64,000 nucleotides of DNA from Cytophagales bacterium. Lineage in GTDB: Bacteria > Bacteroidota > Bacteroidia > Cytophagales > Cyclobacteriaceae. Numbering within the stretch: the first letter of the stretch is position 1; each line of letters opens with the position of its first letter. The stretch is taken from contig JADBYQ010000094.1 of assembly GCA_020402945.1 (NCBI GenBank), forward strand, positions 1 to 64,000. Direction: 5' to 3'. The notes beneath the pieces were generated by a model, which searched no databases, had not been told where the DNA came from, and worked only from the letters and a program-made list of their open reading frames with translations. Both the position numbers and the translations under genes were made by a program. Positions 41,724 through 52,313 of the stretch are shown here, piece after piece.

Positions 41724-42491
41724 ATGGTTTTTATCGACCATTTACTTCGCGAAGTCGAAGTGGTTTATCCACCAAAACGCATCATATCTTTAGTTCCGTC
41801 TCAGACGGAACTTTTGTTTTATTTGGGGTTGTCTGGCAGAGTTGTAGGCATCACAAAGTTTTGTGTTCACCCACCGCAATGGCACAATAGTTTACAAAAG
41901 ATTGGAGGCACTAAGAACTTCAAATTCGAAATAATCGATCAGCTTAGGCCCGATTTGATCATTGGAAATAAGGAGGAGAATTACGTGTCTGGAATCTCTG
42001 TTTTACAGACAAAGTACCCGGTTTGGGTAAGCGATGTATCCTCTTATGAGCAGGCACTTCGAATGATTGAAGAAGTTGGCACGTTGACCGACAGGATTGA
42101 CCTGGCCAATTCCCTTCGAAAAGAGATTGAGGCAAGGTTTGAAAGGTTGCCCAAGAAAAAGCCCACACGTGTTCTATACCTTATTTGGCGCCAACCGTGG
42201 ATGGCGGCAGGTAAAGGCACATTTATCGATAGCATGCTTTCCAAGATCGGATTAGTGAACGTAGTGGAAGAAGCAAGATACCCGACCCTTTCTGATGCTC
42301 AACTTCAGCAAATGCAGCCAGAGCTAATTTATCTTTCTTCGGAGCCTTATCCGTTTAAGCAAAAGCATATCCAAGAGTTAAAGGCGGTTGTTCCAAATTC
42401 GGAAGTCACTTTAGTGGACGGAGAGTTGTTTTCCTGGTATGGAAGCAGAATGTTGCTAGCCCCTGATTATTTTGCCTCCCTCACAGAGTAG
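41724..42491 (+). CDS. ABC transporter substrate-binding protein, BtuF/FepB-like helical-backbone metal receptor
   Basis: PKRIISLVPSQTELLFYLGLSGRVVGITKFCVHP; LRPDLIIGNKEEN. Confidence 0.85.
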   Translation: MVFIDHLLREVEVVYPPKRIISLVPSQTELLFYLGLSGRVVGITKFCVHPPQWHNSLQKIGGTKNFKFEIIDQLRPDLIIGNKEENYVSGISVLQTKYPVWVSDVSSYEQALRMIEEVGTLTDRIDLANSLRKEIEARFERLPKKKPTRVLYLIWRQPWMAAGKGTFIDSMLSKIGLVNVVEEARYPTLSDAQLQQMQPELIYLSSEPYPFKQKHIQELKAVVPNSEVTLVDGELFSWYGSRMLLAPDYFASLTE

Positions 42492-43713
42492 TCGTTTCAA
42501 AACCTACCGAATTCATATCTCGCCAAAAACCAGGATATGATTTGTTTACAACTTCGGGTGACTCAATCTTCAAGTCTTGGATCGTTGCCAACGGAGCAAA
42601 ACCCATGGCCATACGATGGTCGTGATAGGTTTGAATAGCGATTGACCGAGTCGGAATACTACTTGTTTCAAGTCGCCAGTTCCCAGTTGCCGGTTCGCTG
42701 AGCACAGCTCCGATTTTACGTAGCTCGCTCTGTAGGGCTGCGATACGGTCTGTTTCCTTTATCCGGAGGCTCTCTAACCCAGTAAAATCACCTGAAATTC
42801 CTTTGGCCGCACAAACGGGCAATACGGTTTGTGCCAGATCGGGGCAATCTTTAAAATCCCAGGTCAGATTTTTGGCGGCCTCTTTTTTAGAAAGTAGCGC
42901 ATTCCCGTTTTTGAAAATAGTTTGAACGCCTAGCTGATCCATGATATCAACAATCACTATGTCGCCTTGCAAAGACTTTTCAGACACACTCGGAAGAGTC
43001 AGCTCAGCCTGTTTCGCCAATGCAACAAAAGCAAACCAATAGCTGGCCGATGACCAGTCTGCTTCTACCACTACTTCCGCTTTTTTGAATGCTGAATGTT
43101 GAATCTTGATAAGTCCTTTGTCAAAATCCAAAAAAGGCTCCACGCCAAACTGTTTCATTAGTTCTGCAGTCATTCGAATATAGGGTATGCTGCCAATTTT
43201 TCCTTGTAAAAGAATTGTCAACCCTTTTGGCAGAATAGGTGCCACCATCATTAGTGCAGAGATGTATTGGCTACTCACATTGCCTGGTATTTCTAATTGG
43301 TCGGCTAGCTGGCCACTGAAGCCCTTTGTTTCAATCGGTGGAAACCCTTCCCTTTCTTTGTAGTCGATAGAAGCACCAATTTTTCGTAAGGCATCGACCA
43401 ACAACGCGATCGGTCTTTCCTTCATTCGATCCGTTCCAGTCATTATTCTATGTTTTCCAGATAGGGCAAAATAGGCTGTAAGGAATCGCATCGTAGTTCC
43501 GGCATCCAAGACATCAATTACAACGTCCGGGCTAGAGACTAACCTTTCCATTAGTTGGGTATCCCTTGCAACCGACATGTTGCTAACGATCGATTGGTTA
43601 TTGCTTAACGCCTGTAGCAACAGCGCCCGGTTACTAATGCTTTTGGAAGAGGATAACTCGTTGACTGTTCCTCGAACTACAGAATTTGCTTTGATGGAAA
43701 TATATGAAGTCAA
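42481..43713 (-). CDS. aroA: 3-phosphoshikimate 1-carboxyvinyltransferase
   Basis: ELSSSKSISNRALLLQAL; DAGTTMRFLTAYFAL; RIKETDRIAALQSELRKIGA; YHDHRMAMGFA. Confidence 0.95.
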   Translation of the reverse strand: MTSYISIKANSVVRGTVNELSSSKSISNRALLLQALSNNQSIVSNMSVARDTQLMERLVSSPDVVIDVLDAGTTMRFLTAYFALSGKHRIMTGTDRMKERPIALLVDALRKIGASIDYKEREGFPPIETKGFSGQLADQLEIPGNVSSQYISALMMVAPILPKGLTILLQGKIGSIPYIRMTAELMKQFGVEPFLDFDKGLIKIQHSAFKKAEVVVEADWSSASYWFAFVALAKQAELTLPSVSEKSLQGDIVIVDIMDQLGVQTIFKNGNALLSKKEAAKNLTWDFKDCPDLAQTVLPVCAAKGISGDFTGLESLRIKETDRIAALQSELRKIGAVLSEPATGNWRLETSSIPTRSIAIQTYHDHRMAMGFAPLATIQDLKIESPEVVNKSYPGFWRDMNSVGFETTTL

Positions 43714-43808
43714 GTAATCTTTTCGCTTTAGAATTGTGAAACTAAAATTTAATGTACTTTTTTTAGTTTAGATGAAACAAATTAATTTTATAATCAGTTA
43801 ACACTTTT

Positions 43809-43997
43809 ATGAATACATCGAAGAAAATTGCGTTAGGATTGGGGGTAGCAGGTGGTGCCTTGCTGGCCGCTTGGCTTTTAACAGGTGACCGTAAGAAAAA
43901 GACGAAGGAGTTTGTGTCTAAGGCGGCTAACGACATTAAGAACGCTTTTAATAGCGAGGACAAAAAGAAAGACGACTCAGACGTACATTACGTTTAA
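43809..43997 (+). CDS. Small YtxH-like hypothetical protein
   Basis: 62 aa, Gly/Ala TM segment followed by charged Lys-rich tail. Confidence 0.55.
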   Translation: MNTSKKIALGLGVAGGALLAAWLLTGDRKKKTKEFVSKAANDIKNAFNSEDKKKDDSDVHYV

Positions 43998-44005
43998 GAT
44001 TTGTA

Positions 44006-45049
44006 TCAAAGGCTTTCATAGTACACAAAGGCATTCTTTACTTCCTCAGTGCTAACTTCTTGATTCCACACAGCTTTTCCAATACCTTTCGGCAAAGCCA
44101 TTAGTATCTTTTCTCCCTTGTTTTTTTTGTCTTGGCTCATCAGCCCCATTACAAGGGCATGATCGAACAGCTGAGTTGGCTTTTTGAAAACGCTGTTGAT
44201 GAATCCACAAATTGAGCTTAATTCTAATTTCGAGATTAGGCCCTTCTCACAAGCGACAAAGCCCTCCATGATCATCCCCATTGCAATAGCTTCCCCATGG
44301 AAGATACGCATGTCTATCGCTAAATAATGGGTTTCAAGGGCATGGCCTATGGTGTGACCGAAGTTCAGTACTTTCCGTAGCCCCTGTTCGCGGGGATCCT
44401 CTTCGGTAATCTTTTTCTTAATGTTTACAGAATGGGCAATCAGCAGATCCCAATCTTGCTCAAGCAGTGTTTTTCTTGAGATGCTATCCCACATTTCTTT
44501 GTCTGCAATAATGCAGTGTTTAATCACTTCGGCAAACCCAGAACGAAGCTCTCGCTCGGGCAAAGTCTTTAGAAAAGAAGAACTTATTAGTGTTGCAACT
44601 GGCACCTGAAAAACCCCGATTTGATTTTTAAAATGGAGAAAATCAATGCCCAGTTTACCGCCTACGCTTGCATCTACTTGTGCCAGTAGTGTCGTTGGCA
44701 CCAATGCGAAGTTGATCCCCCTCTTGTAAGTGGCGGCACAAAATCCGGCCATATCGCCCAACACTCCCCCTCCAATAACAAGAAGGAACGAATGTCTATC
44801 AAAATTGAGGTCGGTTAATTGCTGCCAGATTTGCGTGCATGTCTCTAAATTTTTCGATTCTTCGCCCGCATTGACTTCTACTAATGAATGGGTGGGAAGT
44901 GCATCTTTCACCAGTGAATAGCAATGGGTTTTAGTATTGTTGTCAACAACAACGCCCAATTGAGTAAAGGACTGTTCTCTTAAAAAATTGGAAATAAGCA
45001 GGCTGGCGTCTTTATTGAAAAAAATCTGGGCAGTTGACATGGTTAACAT
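44006..45049 (-). CDS. aroB: 3-dehydroquinate synthase
   Basis: VIGGGVLGDMAGFCAATYKRGINFALVPTTLLAQVDASVGGKLGID; GFAEVIKH; LNFGHTIGHALE. Confidence 0.96.
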   Translation of the reverse strand: MLTMSTAQIFFNKDASLLISNFLREQSFTQLGVVVDNNTKTHCYSLVKDALPTHSLVEVNAGEESKNLETCTQIWQQLTDLNFDRHSFLLVIGGGVLGDMAGFCAATYKRGINFALVPTTLLAQVDASVGGKLGIDFLHFKNQIGVFQVPVATLISSSFLKTLPERELRSGFAEVIKHCIIADKEMWDSISRKTLLEQDWDLLIAHSVNIKKKITEEDPREQGLRKVLNFGHTIGHALETHYLAIDMRIFHGEAIAMGMIMEGFVACEKGLISKLELSSICGFINSVFKKPTQLFDHALVMGLMSQDKKNKGEKILMALPKGIGKAVWNQEVSTEEVKNAFVYYESL

Positions 45050-45138
45050 TCGAGCTTAAAAATAGGCGAAATATCTCCTTTCGAATCATTTAATCCCTAG
45101 AAATCTCCTTCCCTCTTATATTTGTGGCCAAATTGCTT

Positions 45139-46323
45139 ATGGAAACTATCCCAACTATACAATTCGACAACACTGAGGTTGCGTTTTCTTACAAAAGTGA
45201 TCAGGAATTGAAGAAAGCCAATTTCATTTTTTCATTGGTCAATCACCCAATGATATCCGGTTTAGCTACTTCTTTAGTGAAGTTTAGTTTGGCCGTTGGT
45301 CTTCCTGTTAAAAATCTAATTCGGATTACTGTTTTTGAACACTTTTGTGGAGGCGAAACAGCCGAGGAAAGCGAAAAAACAATTGGAAAATTAGCGCAGT
45401 ACAAAGTGGGTACTATCCTAGACTACTCTGTAGAAGGCAAACACGATGAAGCGAGTTTTGACGAGACAACCCGCGAGATATTATCCACCTTTGACGAAGC
45501 AACCAAAAGCCGTTCTGTTCCCTTTTGTGTGTTTAAAATAACAGGCCTAGGTTCTTCCGAAATACTAGAAAGAGTGCAAGCAAAGTCAGTTCTCACAGCA
45601 GAAGAGATGGCTGCATTTGGCCGAGTGAAAACGAGGGTAGAACAAATCTGCCAGCGTGCTTTTGAAACTCAAGTGCCCGTTCTGATTGACGCGGAAGATA
45701 GTTGGATTCAAAATCCCATTGATGACATGGCTTATGAAATGATGAAGAAGTACAATCAGAAAAAAACGATTGTCTATAACACGTTTCAGATGTATAGGGC
45801 AGATATGCTGGGTAATCTGCGCACTGCGTTTCACAACGCGGCCATGCATAATTATTTTCTGGGTGTGAAAATGGTTCGTGGTGCCTACATGGAGAAGGAA
45901 GCAGAACGGGCGGCCAAACTAGGATATCCAAATCCGATTCATCCATCAAAACAAGCAACCGATGACGCCTTTAATCAAGGATTGGCATTCTGCGTTGACA
46001 ACAAACAGCGCGTTTCGGTTTTGTGTGGATCTCACAATGAATACAGCAATCAATATTTGACTGTGCTTATGCATAAGCATGGGATGAAGACCAACGATCA
46101 GCGCGTATGGTTTGCTCAGTTATTGGGAATGAGTGATAATATTTCATTTAATCTCGCAAAGGCCGGTTATAATGTGGCAAAGTATGTACCCTACGGGCCA
46201 GTTGAGTCTGTTATGCCTTATCTATTGAGGCGGGCGGCTGAAAATACGTCTGTTGCTGGGCAAAGCAGTAGAGAGCTTGGGCTTATTAAAAAGGAATTGA
46301 AGAGAAGAAGTCAACCGGGTTAA
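45139..46323 (+). CDS. Proline dehydrogenase family protein
   Basis: VLIDAEDSWIQ, VKMVRGAYMEKE, WFAQLLGMSDNISFNLAKAGYNVAKYVPYGPVESVMPYLLRRAAEN. Confidence 0.92.
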   Translation: METIPTIQFDNTEVAFSYKSDQELKKANFIFSLVNHPMISGLATSLVKFSLAVGLPVKNLIRITVFEHFCGGETAEESEKTIGKLAQYKVGTILDYSVEGKHDEASFDETTREILSTFDEATKSRSVPFCVFKITGLGSSEILERVQAKSVLTAEEMAAFGRVKTRVEQICQRAFETQVPVLIDAEDSWIQNPIDDMAYEMMKKYNQKKTIVYNTFQMYRADMLGNLRTAFHNAAMHNYFLGVKMVRGAYMEKEAERAAKLGYPNPIHPSKQATDDAFNQGLAFCVDNKQRVSVLCGSHNEYSNQYLTVLMHKHGMKTNDQRVWFAQLLGMSDNISFNLAKAGYNVAKYVPYGPVESVMPYLLRRAAENTSVAGQSSRELGLIKKELKRRSQPG

Positions 46324-46352
46324 CACATATAATATTTGTTACTTTTGTAATC

Positions 46353-46643
46353 ATGGAAAGGGACGACATCCTGGCATTTTTACGACTGCAAAAGCTTGCC
46401 TTTAAAACGGAAATGGGAATTAGTAAGATTGGCCTTTTTGGGTCACTTGCTCGCAACGAGAAGCCGAATGACATAGACATTATGGTAGAGTTTGAGCCAG
46501 GCACACAAGATCTTTTCGAAAAGAAGTTTAAGATCAAACAAATTATAGAAGCGAGATTTAATTTTCCAACTGACATTTGTCGAGAGAAGTTTATCAAGCC
46601 AAATGTGAAAGATATAATCATGCGCGATGTCATTTTTGTCTGA
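46353..46643 (+). CDS. MNT-domain nucleotidyltransferase antitoxin (MntA-like)
   Basis: GLFGSLARNEKPNDIDIMVEFEPG; overlaps the downstream HEPN gene by 17 nt. Confidence 0.85.
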   Translation: MERDDILAFLRLQKLAFKTEMGISKIGLFGSLARNEKPNDIDIMVEFEPGTQDLFEKKFKIKQIIEARFNFPTDICREKFIKPNVKDIIMRDVIFV

Positions 46644-46971
46644 AAAAGATGCAATCAACCTCCGGGCCATCGCAGATTCTGTCCGAAAAATTGAAAACTT
46701 TGTTACAGGAATAGCAGATAGCGAGCAATTTCGCAAGGATGAAAAGACATTTGATTCGGTTCTTATGAATTTTGTAGTCATTGGCGAATCTGTTGAGCGA
46801 TTGACTGACGATTTTAAGAAGACCAATACCGAGATCCACTGGGGCAGAATTAAGTCCTTTCGAAACTTGGTTGCCCATAATTATTTTGGAATAGACTCAG
46901 AAGAGGTTTGGCAATTGATCCACACCCATTTACCAGTTTTGAAACAGTACATTAACAAAATTTTAGTTTAA
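46627..46971 (+). CDS. HEPN-domain (DUF86, HepT-like) toxin
   Basis: [11 protein letters not shown]...[21 protein letters not shown]4HXY motif RNLVAHNY. Confidence 0.88.
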   Translation: MSFLSEKDAINLRAIADSVRKIENFVTGIADSEQFRKDEKTFDSVLMNFVVIGESVERLTDDFKKTNTEIHWGRIKSFRNLVAHNYFGIDSEEVWQLIHTHLPVLKQYINKILV

Positions 46972-46979
46972 GAAAAGGT

Positions 46980-48704
46980 ATGCTAAGCGAACAAGAAATC
47001 ATCCGTAGGCAAAGTATGGACGAGTTGAACAAACTCGGAATCAATCCCTATCCCGCTGAGTTGTTTGAGGTGAACGTTACGTCACAGGAGATTCATGACA
47101 ACTATCCGGAAAGGGAATACAAGAGTGTTTCTATTGCAGGTCGGATAATGACACGCAGAGTAATGGGCAATGCCTCATTTGCAGAATTACAAGATGAAGC
47201 GGGTCGTATTCAGATCTATTTCAGGCGAGACGATATTTGCCCGACAGACGACAAAACACTTTACAATATCGTTTTCAAAAAGTTGCTTGACATTGGCGAT
47301 ATTATCGGTGTCAATGGATTTGTGTTTACAACTCAAACGGGAGAAGTCTCTATTCACGTTACAGATTTCAAGGTGCTGGCAAAGGCATTGCGCCCGTTAC
47401 CCATTGTGAAAGAAACGCAAGACGATCAAGGGAACACCGTTTTACACGATGCTTTTACAGATCCTGAACAGAGATATCGTATGCGCTACGTTGACTTGAC
47501 TGTCAACCCTAAAGTTCGGGATGCGTTTGTGAAGCGTACTAAATTGGTCAACTCCATGCGTACCTACCTAACCGGAAAAGGATACCTGGAAGTCGAGACA
47601 CCGATCCTTCAACCACTGTATGGAGGAGCAGCCGCGAAGCCTTTTAAAACGCATCACAATTCGCTGGATATGACATTATACCTGCGTATAGCCAATGAAT
47701 TATATTTAAAACGATTGATAGTTGGCGGCTTCAATGGTGTGTATGAATTCTCAAAAGATTTCCGAAATGAAGGCATGTCGCGCTTCCATAATCCAGAATT
47801 TACGCAAGTTGAACTATATGTTGCGTACAAAGACTATTATTGGATGATGGATTTGGTAGAAGAGATGATCGAAAAAGCCGCGATTGATCTTCACGGAACT
47901 ACCGAGGTTAAAGTAGGGGAGAACACGATCAACTTTAAAAGACCCTGGAAACGATTCACCATGTATGAGGCAATCCATCATTTTACAGGCGTTGATATTT
48001 CAGAAATGGATGAATCTGCTCTGCGCGAAACATGCAAGCAACTGCTGGTTCCTGCCGATGCCACGATGGGGAAAGGGAAACTAATCGATCAGATTTTTGG
48101 AGAGAAATGTGAGCATCAATTGATCCAACCTACTTTTATAACTGACTATCCATTGGAGATGTCACCACTGGCAAAGAAGCATCGTAGCAAACCCGGGCTA
48201 GTCGAACGTTTTGAAGCCATTTGTAATCGAAAGGAGATCTGCAATTCGTTTTCTGAATTAAATGACCCTATTGATCAGCGCGCCCGATTTGAAGAGCAAT
48301 TGGAGCTAGGTAAGCGGGGCGATGAAGAAGCGATGACACTCGATGAAGATTTTTTGCGTGCGCTGGAATATGGAATGCCACCTACTGCAGGGTTGGGCAT
48401 TGGTATCGATCGCCTTGCAATGGTGATGACTAATTCATCTTCTATTCAGGATGTGATTTTCTTCCCTCAGATGAAGCCGGAAAAAAATCTAACCGTAGAT
48501 CCTCAAACTGAATTTGAGCAAGCTGGCATTCGTGCTGAATTAATTCCGATCTTAGTTAAGTTGGGCGTTCAGTCGATGGTCCAATTGAAAGAGATGAAGC
48601 CTACAAAACTTTTTAATGACATCCCAGGGATGCGGAAAAAGTTAAAACTGGAAACGGTGCAAAACCCCACATTGCAAGAAATTGAAGGTTGGCAGAACGC
48701 CTAG
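46980..48704 (+). CDS. lysS: Lysyl-tRNA synthetase (class II)
   Basis: [59 protein letters not shown]. Confidence 0.97.
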   Translation: MLSEQEIIRRQSMDELNKLGINPYPAELFEVNVTSQEIHDNYPEREYKSVSIAGRIMTRRVMGNASFAELQDEAGRIQIYFRRDDICPTDDKTLYNIVFKKLLDIGDIIGVNGFVFTTQTGEVSIHVTDFKVLAKALRPLPIVKETQDDQGNTVLHDAFTDPEQRYRMRYVDLTVNPKVRDAFVKRTKLVNSMRTYLTGKGYLEVETPILQPLYGGAAAKPFKTHHNSLDMTLYLRIANELYLKRLIVGGFNGVYEFSKDFRNEGMSRFHNPEFTQVELYVAYKDYYWMMDLVEEMIEKAAIDLHGTTEVKVGENTINFKRPWKRFTMYEAIHHFTGVDISEMDESALRETCKQLLVPADATMGKGKLIDQIFGEKCEHQLIQPTFITDYPLEMSPLAKKHRSKPGLVERFEAICNRKEICNSFSELNDPIDQRARFEEQLELGKRGDEEAMTLDEDFLRALEYGMPPTAGLGIGIDRLAMVMTNSSSIQDVIFFPQMKPEKNLTVDPQTEFEQAGIRAELIPILVKLGVQSMVQLKEMKPTKLFNDIPGMRKKLKLETVQNPTLQEIEGWQNA

Positions 48705-51484
48705 CGAACATCAAAGAATGATCTCGTCCGATTAAGTTTTAGATCGCGTAGTAAGGCCGATTTAACACCGATGTTAAACATGTAGTTTTGGAAAGGGCCA
48801 AAAGGAACCCAGCTAAGAGAAAGCTGCCAGCAATGTATATCTCGATTGATCGAAAAACTCGTTTGAGTGATTTCGCTTCTTACAAAATCGTAGCCCGAAT
48901 TGAATACTACTTTCCACTTTTCCGTCATGGAAATATCGCCTGAAAAATTCAAAGCCTGCGTAATTTGCGCGGGTTGATTCGCGCTTCGTGAATAATTAAT
49001 GTTATAGTTCAATCGTAGATTCCAGGGAATCTTAAAGTCAATATAGGTGTTTGCGTTCTGTAGTAAGAAGGCTTTATCAGCTTCAGAAGCATTTGATTTG
49101 GCAATTTGATCGCGCGACTGAGTGTCGCTCTTCTGGCCCTTTGGATTAAGATTGGTGCTAAATGCTAATCCCGCAGAAGTAATTCGCCCAAGGCCTTGCC
49201 CCACATTCCATGCATATCGATCTAATCTTCGCTCTATAATAGACGTTCCTTCTGCTGGAATCGTCAGATCATTTCTGCTCTTTTCGTATTGATAAGGATC
49301 CAACGATCCGTTTATGTTAATATTAACTTTGTTGTTTAAGATATTCGTGTTGGCGCTGATGGAAATCGTAGCGAGCTTAAATGAATCGGCTGCGAAATTG
49401 TAGCCTGTACCAATAGATAAATTATTAAAAATCGGAATCTTTTTATCGACTGTATCCTTTTTTCCCCTCACTTTCATTTCGATGGTGTTTCCCAAGCCGA
49501 AGCTAAGTGAGTTGCTTATGCCTTGTCTAGATGAGCCATACACAAATCCTTCGTGCCTTGATTTTCTTACTTCATATTCTCTTCCTTTCGCATCTTTTAG
49601 CTTTACGGCCTGATAGTAACCATAGCTGGGATCTCCAAAGTCCGGTGTGTAGTTATAGGAGATATTGGGTGTGATCACATGCCGAATCCCCCTGATACTA
49701 CTCGTTGGATTCTCTGCCAAATAAGTTCCAAAAATTCGAGTGGTAACAGAGACTCCCATCGAAAAATTATTGATGCGATTGAATACATTGGCTGTGTCTT
49801 TGACCACCGCTGTTTTTCCGGTTGCATCCGCCCCCCAATTAAGTTGTCTGAAGTACCATGTTTCATCGATCGATATATTCGGGCTAACCGCAAAAAATTT
49901 CATCACCTTCACGGTGGTTGAGATCGGGATGTTGTGTTTGATACCACTCTTCGCGTTTTTGAAAAGGGTGGGTAGGTTTTGGAAATCAAAACTCGCAATG
50001 CTGTCTTTCGTGGAATTTCCTATCCGGCCTAAGTTATTTGTGATTTGATTTGTTCCGGCCAGGCTATATCGAATATTAAAATTGTCAGCGGCCTCACCCA
50101 GCTTTTTGTTTTTTAATGGATATAAGTTGTTGACATTAAATGTGATGTCAGGCATCGGCAAATCGACCTGGCCGGTTGCCAAATCCTGGCTGTGCCTTAA
50201 GTTAATTCCCGCTGAGAACGGGGTGCCGGGAAAAATTTTTGACAAAGAGATATTGGAGGTAAGTTTTCTGGAGATGTTATCCGGACGTTGTTGGTTGGGA
50301 TTCACATTAACGCCCAAAAAATTGTTAGTAGTAAACGAAGACGTGGCAGCATTAACAGAAGCAGAAAAACGAGTATTCCCCTTTGATTTTGGCGAATGAC
50401 TCCAAGTTAACTGGAAATCGCGGAGGCGGCTTTGGTCCTCGAATTTATCGGAAACCTGGTTACTGGTATAGGAAAAGTTAAAAGAGCCGTTGTATTTATA
50501 CCGATTGTTATAGACCGTGTTTATCTTCAACGCATTAGATCCTTTTGTATAGAGATCTGCAAGCAAGGTAATTTTCAAGTAGTCACTAATATCAAAAAAG
50601 TACCCTCCATTGCGTAGGAAAAAGCCCCTTCGTTGCTCTTCCCCATACTCTGGCACGATGATGCCTGAGGCGCTTTTTCGGGGTGAAGGAAACATACCAT
50701 ACGCAAAGCCCAGTGGAGTTGGTACATGATTAAATTCCATGTAGAAAGGACCGGTAATTGTTTTGTCGCCCGGCACTGCTTTTGCTTTTTTGGAAACGAT
50801 TCGAAAATGAGGATCTTTTAAATCGCAAGTAGTGTAGGTGTTTCCAATAGTGAATAATTCATTTTTTGAATTTTTATAAACTACATCCCCAGCTACAAAG
50901 CCATCGCCTTGTTTGGTGACGACTTCCGAGATTTTGGCTTTTCTGTTTTTAAAATTATAGACCATGTCCTTGGTCTCGTATGAGTCGTTGCCATCCTTGA
51001 AAATCGGAAAACCAACCAGCCTTCCCAAAGAGTCTGGTTTGCCGTTGGCTGTAATCTCGGAGGTTTCGTAATTAATGGTAATCAACTCGGCATCTAACTC
51101 AATAGTGCCGTATTTCACTTTTGCATCGCCATAGAGCTTTACGATTTTATTGTCTAGACTGAAATTGATTGAATCGGTGGCGGAATAAAAAATGGTGGTT
51201 TCGATATCTCCTTTTTTTGCATTTTTAACAGAGTCCTGCCGCGCTTTTACCTTCAATGAATCTTGGCTGACGACTGAAGTATCTTGTGGGTTGCTATTTA
51301 ATCGTCTAGTCCCAAGCGTGTCAGTCTTTATCGGAAGAAGGCCTGGTTGTTTAACGGAACGCTCAACTTGGCCAAACACTGGATATCCAATCATCAGTGC
51401 AAAAGTGAATAAAGTTATGATGGAGGAAGGTTTCCTTCCTTTGAAATTGATTTTCAGTAGTTTACGGTTTAATGAAAAATTCAC
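48701..51484 (-). CDS. LptD-like outer-membrane LPS-assembly protein
   Basis: [29 protein letters not shown] (LptA/OstA-like) and large beta-barrel; start uncertain, GTG at 51484 gives a plausible signal peptide. Confidence 0.8.
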   Translation of the reverse strand: MNFSLNRKLLKINFKGRKPSSIITLFTFALMIGYPVFGQVERSVKQPGLLPIKTDTLGTRRLNSNPQDTSVVSQDSLKVKARQDSVKNAKKGDIETTIFYSATDSINFSLDNKIVKLYGDAKVKYGTIELDAELITINYETSEITANGKPDSLGRLVGFPIFKDGNDSYETKDMVYNFKNRKAKISEVVTKQGDGFVAGDVVYKNSKNELFTIGNTYTTCDLKDPHFRIVSKKAKAVPGDKTITGPFYMEFNHVPTPLGFAYGMFPSPRKSASGIIVPEYGEEQRRGFFLRNGGYFFDISDYLKITLLADLYTKGSNALKINTVYNNRYKYNGSFNFSYTSNQVSDKFEDQSRLRDFQLTWSHSPKSKGNTRFSASVNAATSSFTTNNFLGVNVNPNQQRPDNISRKLTSNISLSKIFPGTPFSAGINLRHSQDLATGQVDLPMPDITFNVNNLYPLKNKKLGEAADNFNIRYSLAGTNQITNNLGRIGNSTKDSIASFDFQNLPTLFKNAKSGIKHNIPISTTVKVMKFFAVSPNISIDETWYFRQLNWGADATGKTAVVKDTANVFNRINNFSMGVSVTTRIFGTYLAENPTSSIRGIRHVITPNISYNYTPDFGDPSYGYYQAVKLKDAKGREYEVRKSRHEGFVYGSSRQGISNSLSFGLGNTIEMKVRGKKDTVDKKIPIFNNLSIGTGYNFAADSFKLATISISANTNILNNKVNININGSLDPYQYEKSRNDLTIPAEGTSIIERRLDRYAWNVGQGLGRITSAGLAFSTNLNPKGQKSDTQSRDQIAKSNASEADKAFLLQNANTYIDFKIPWNLRLNYNINYSRSANQPAQITQALNFSGDISMTEKWKVVFNSGYDFVRSEITQTSFSINRDIHCWQLSLSWVPFGPFQNYMFNIGVKSALLRDLKLNRTRSFFDVR

Positions 51485-51530
51485 AACTTTACACAAACTT
51501 ATTGCAATTAATCCAGACCACAGTAGTACC

Positions 51531-52313
51531 GTGTCCAATATCCAATTTAAGCTTTTGATCTTAGCAATAACCTTGCTAAACTCTTCGGCTACATTTCGTC
51601 CAACCGGTTTCAAATTGGAAACCATTGTTATTGACCCCGGCCATGGTGGTAAAGACCCCGGCACTCACGGCAATAAGACTAAGGAAAAGGATATTGCTCT
51701 TAAAATTTCGCTAAAGTTGGGCAGCCATATTGAGAAGAACATCCCGGGGGTAAAGGTCATCTATACTCGCAAAAGTGATGAATATGTTTCGCTCGATGAG
51801 CGTGCCGAGATTGCGAATCGAAATAAGGCACAGCTTTTTATATGCATTCATGCCAACTCTTTGCCGGGTGCACCTGCCTTTGGTACGGAAACGTTCGTAA
51901 TGGGACTACACAAAGACAAGGGAAATTTTGAAGTAGCGAAACGCGAGAACGAAGTAATTTTGATGGATGAAAACTATAAAGAACGCTACGAAGGGTTTGA
52001 TCCAAAGAGCCCAGAGTCTTACATTTTGTTTACCTTGAGTCAAAGTGCGTACCATGAGAGTAGTCTGAGATTTGCACAGAAGGTCGAGTCGCAATTTAAG
52101 ACCAAAGCGGGCAGGTATAGTAGGGGAGTAAAGCAGGCGGGCTTTTTAGTGTTGTGGCGCACCTCTATGCCAAGCGTGTTGGTAGAGTGTGGGTTTTTGT
52201 CGAACGGTAAAGAAGAAGGTTTCTTGGCTTCAGAAGAAGGGCAGGACTTGATCGCGTCTGGAATTTATAGAGCCTTTAAAGAGTATAAAACTGAAATTGA
52301 ATCTATAAACTGA
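51531..52313 (+). CDS. N-acetylmuramoyl-L-alanine amidase (Amidase_3)
   Basis: IVIDPGHGGKDPGTHGN, VIYTRKSDEYVSLDERAEIANRNKAQLFICIHANS, VECGFLSN; start uncertain (GTG 51531 gives signal peptide). Confidence 0.9.
   Translation: MSNIQFKLLILAITLLNSSATFRPTGFKLETIVIDPGHGGKDPGTHGNKTKEKDIALKISLKLGSHIEKNIPGVKVIYTRKSDEYVSLDERAEIANRNKAQLFICIHANSLPGAPAFGTETFVMGLHKDKGNFEVAKRENEVILMDENYKERYEGFDPKSPESYILFTLSQSAYHESSLRFAQKVESQFKTKAGRYSRGVKQAGFLVLWRTSMPSVLVECGFLSNGKEEGFLASEEGQDLIASGIYRAFKEYKTEIESIN

Noticed and set aside
43739-43769. AAACTAAAA/TTTTAGTTT inverted repeat in the aroA divergent promoter region
   Set aside because: AT-only arms in an AT-rich intergenic region; not distinguishable from background.
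51192-51664. Apparent 473-bp antisense overlap between the LptD-like ORF (48701..51664 -) and the amidase ORF (51192..52313 +)
   Set aside because: Both are longest-ORF artefacts. Plausible internal starts (about 51484 for LptD, 51531 for the amidase) give signal peptides and a normal divergent pair.
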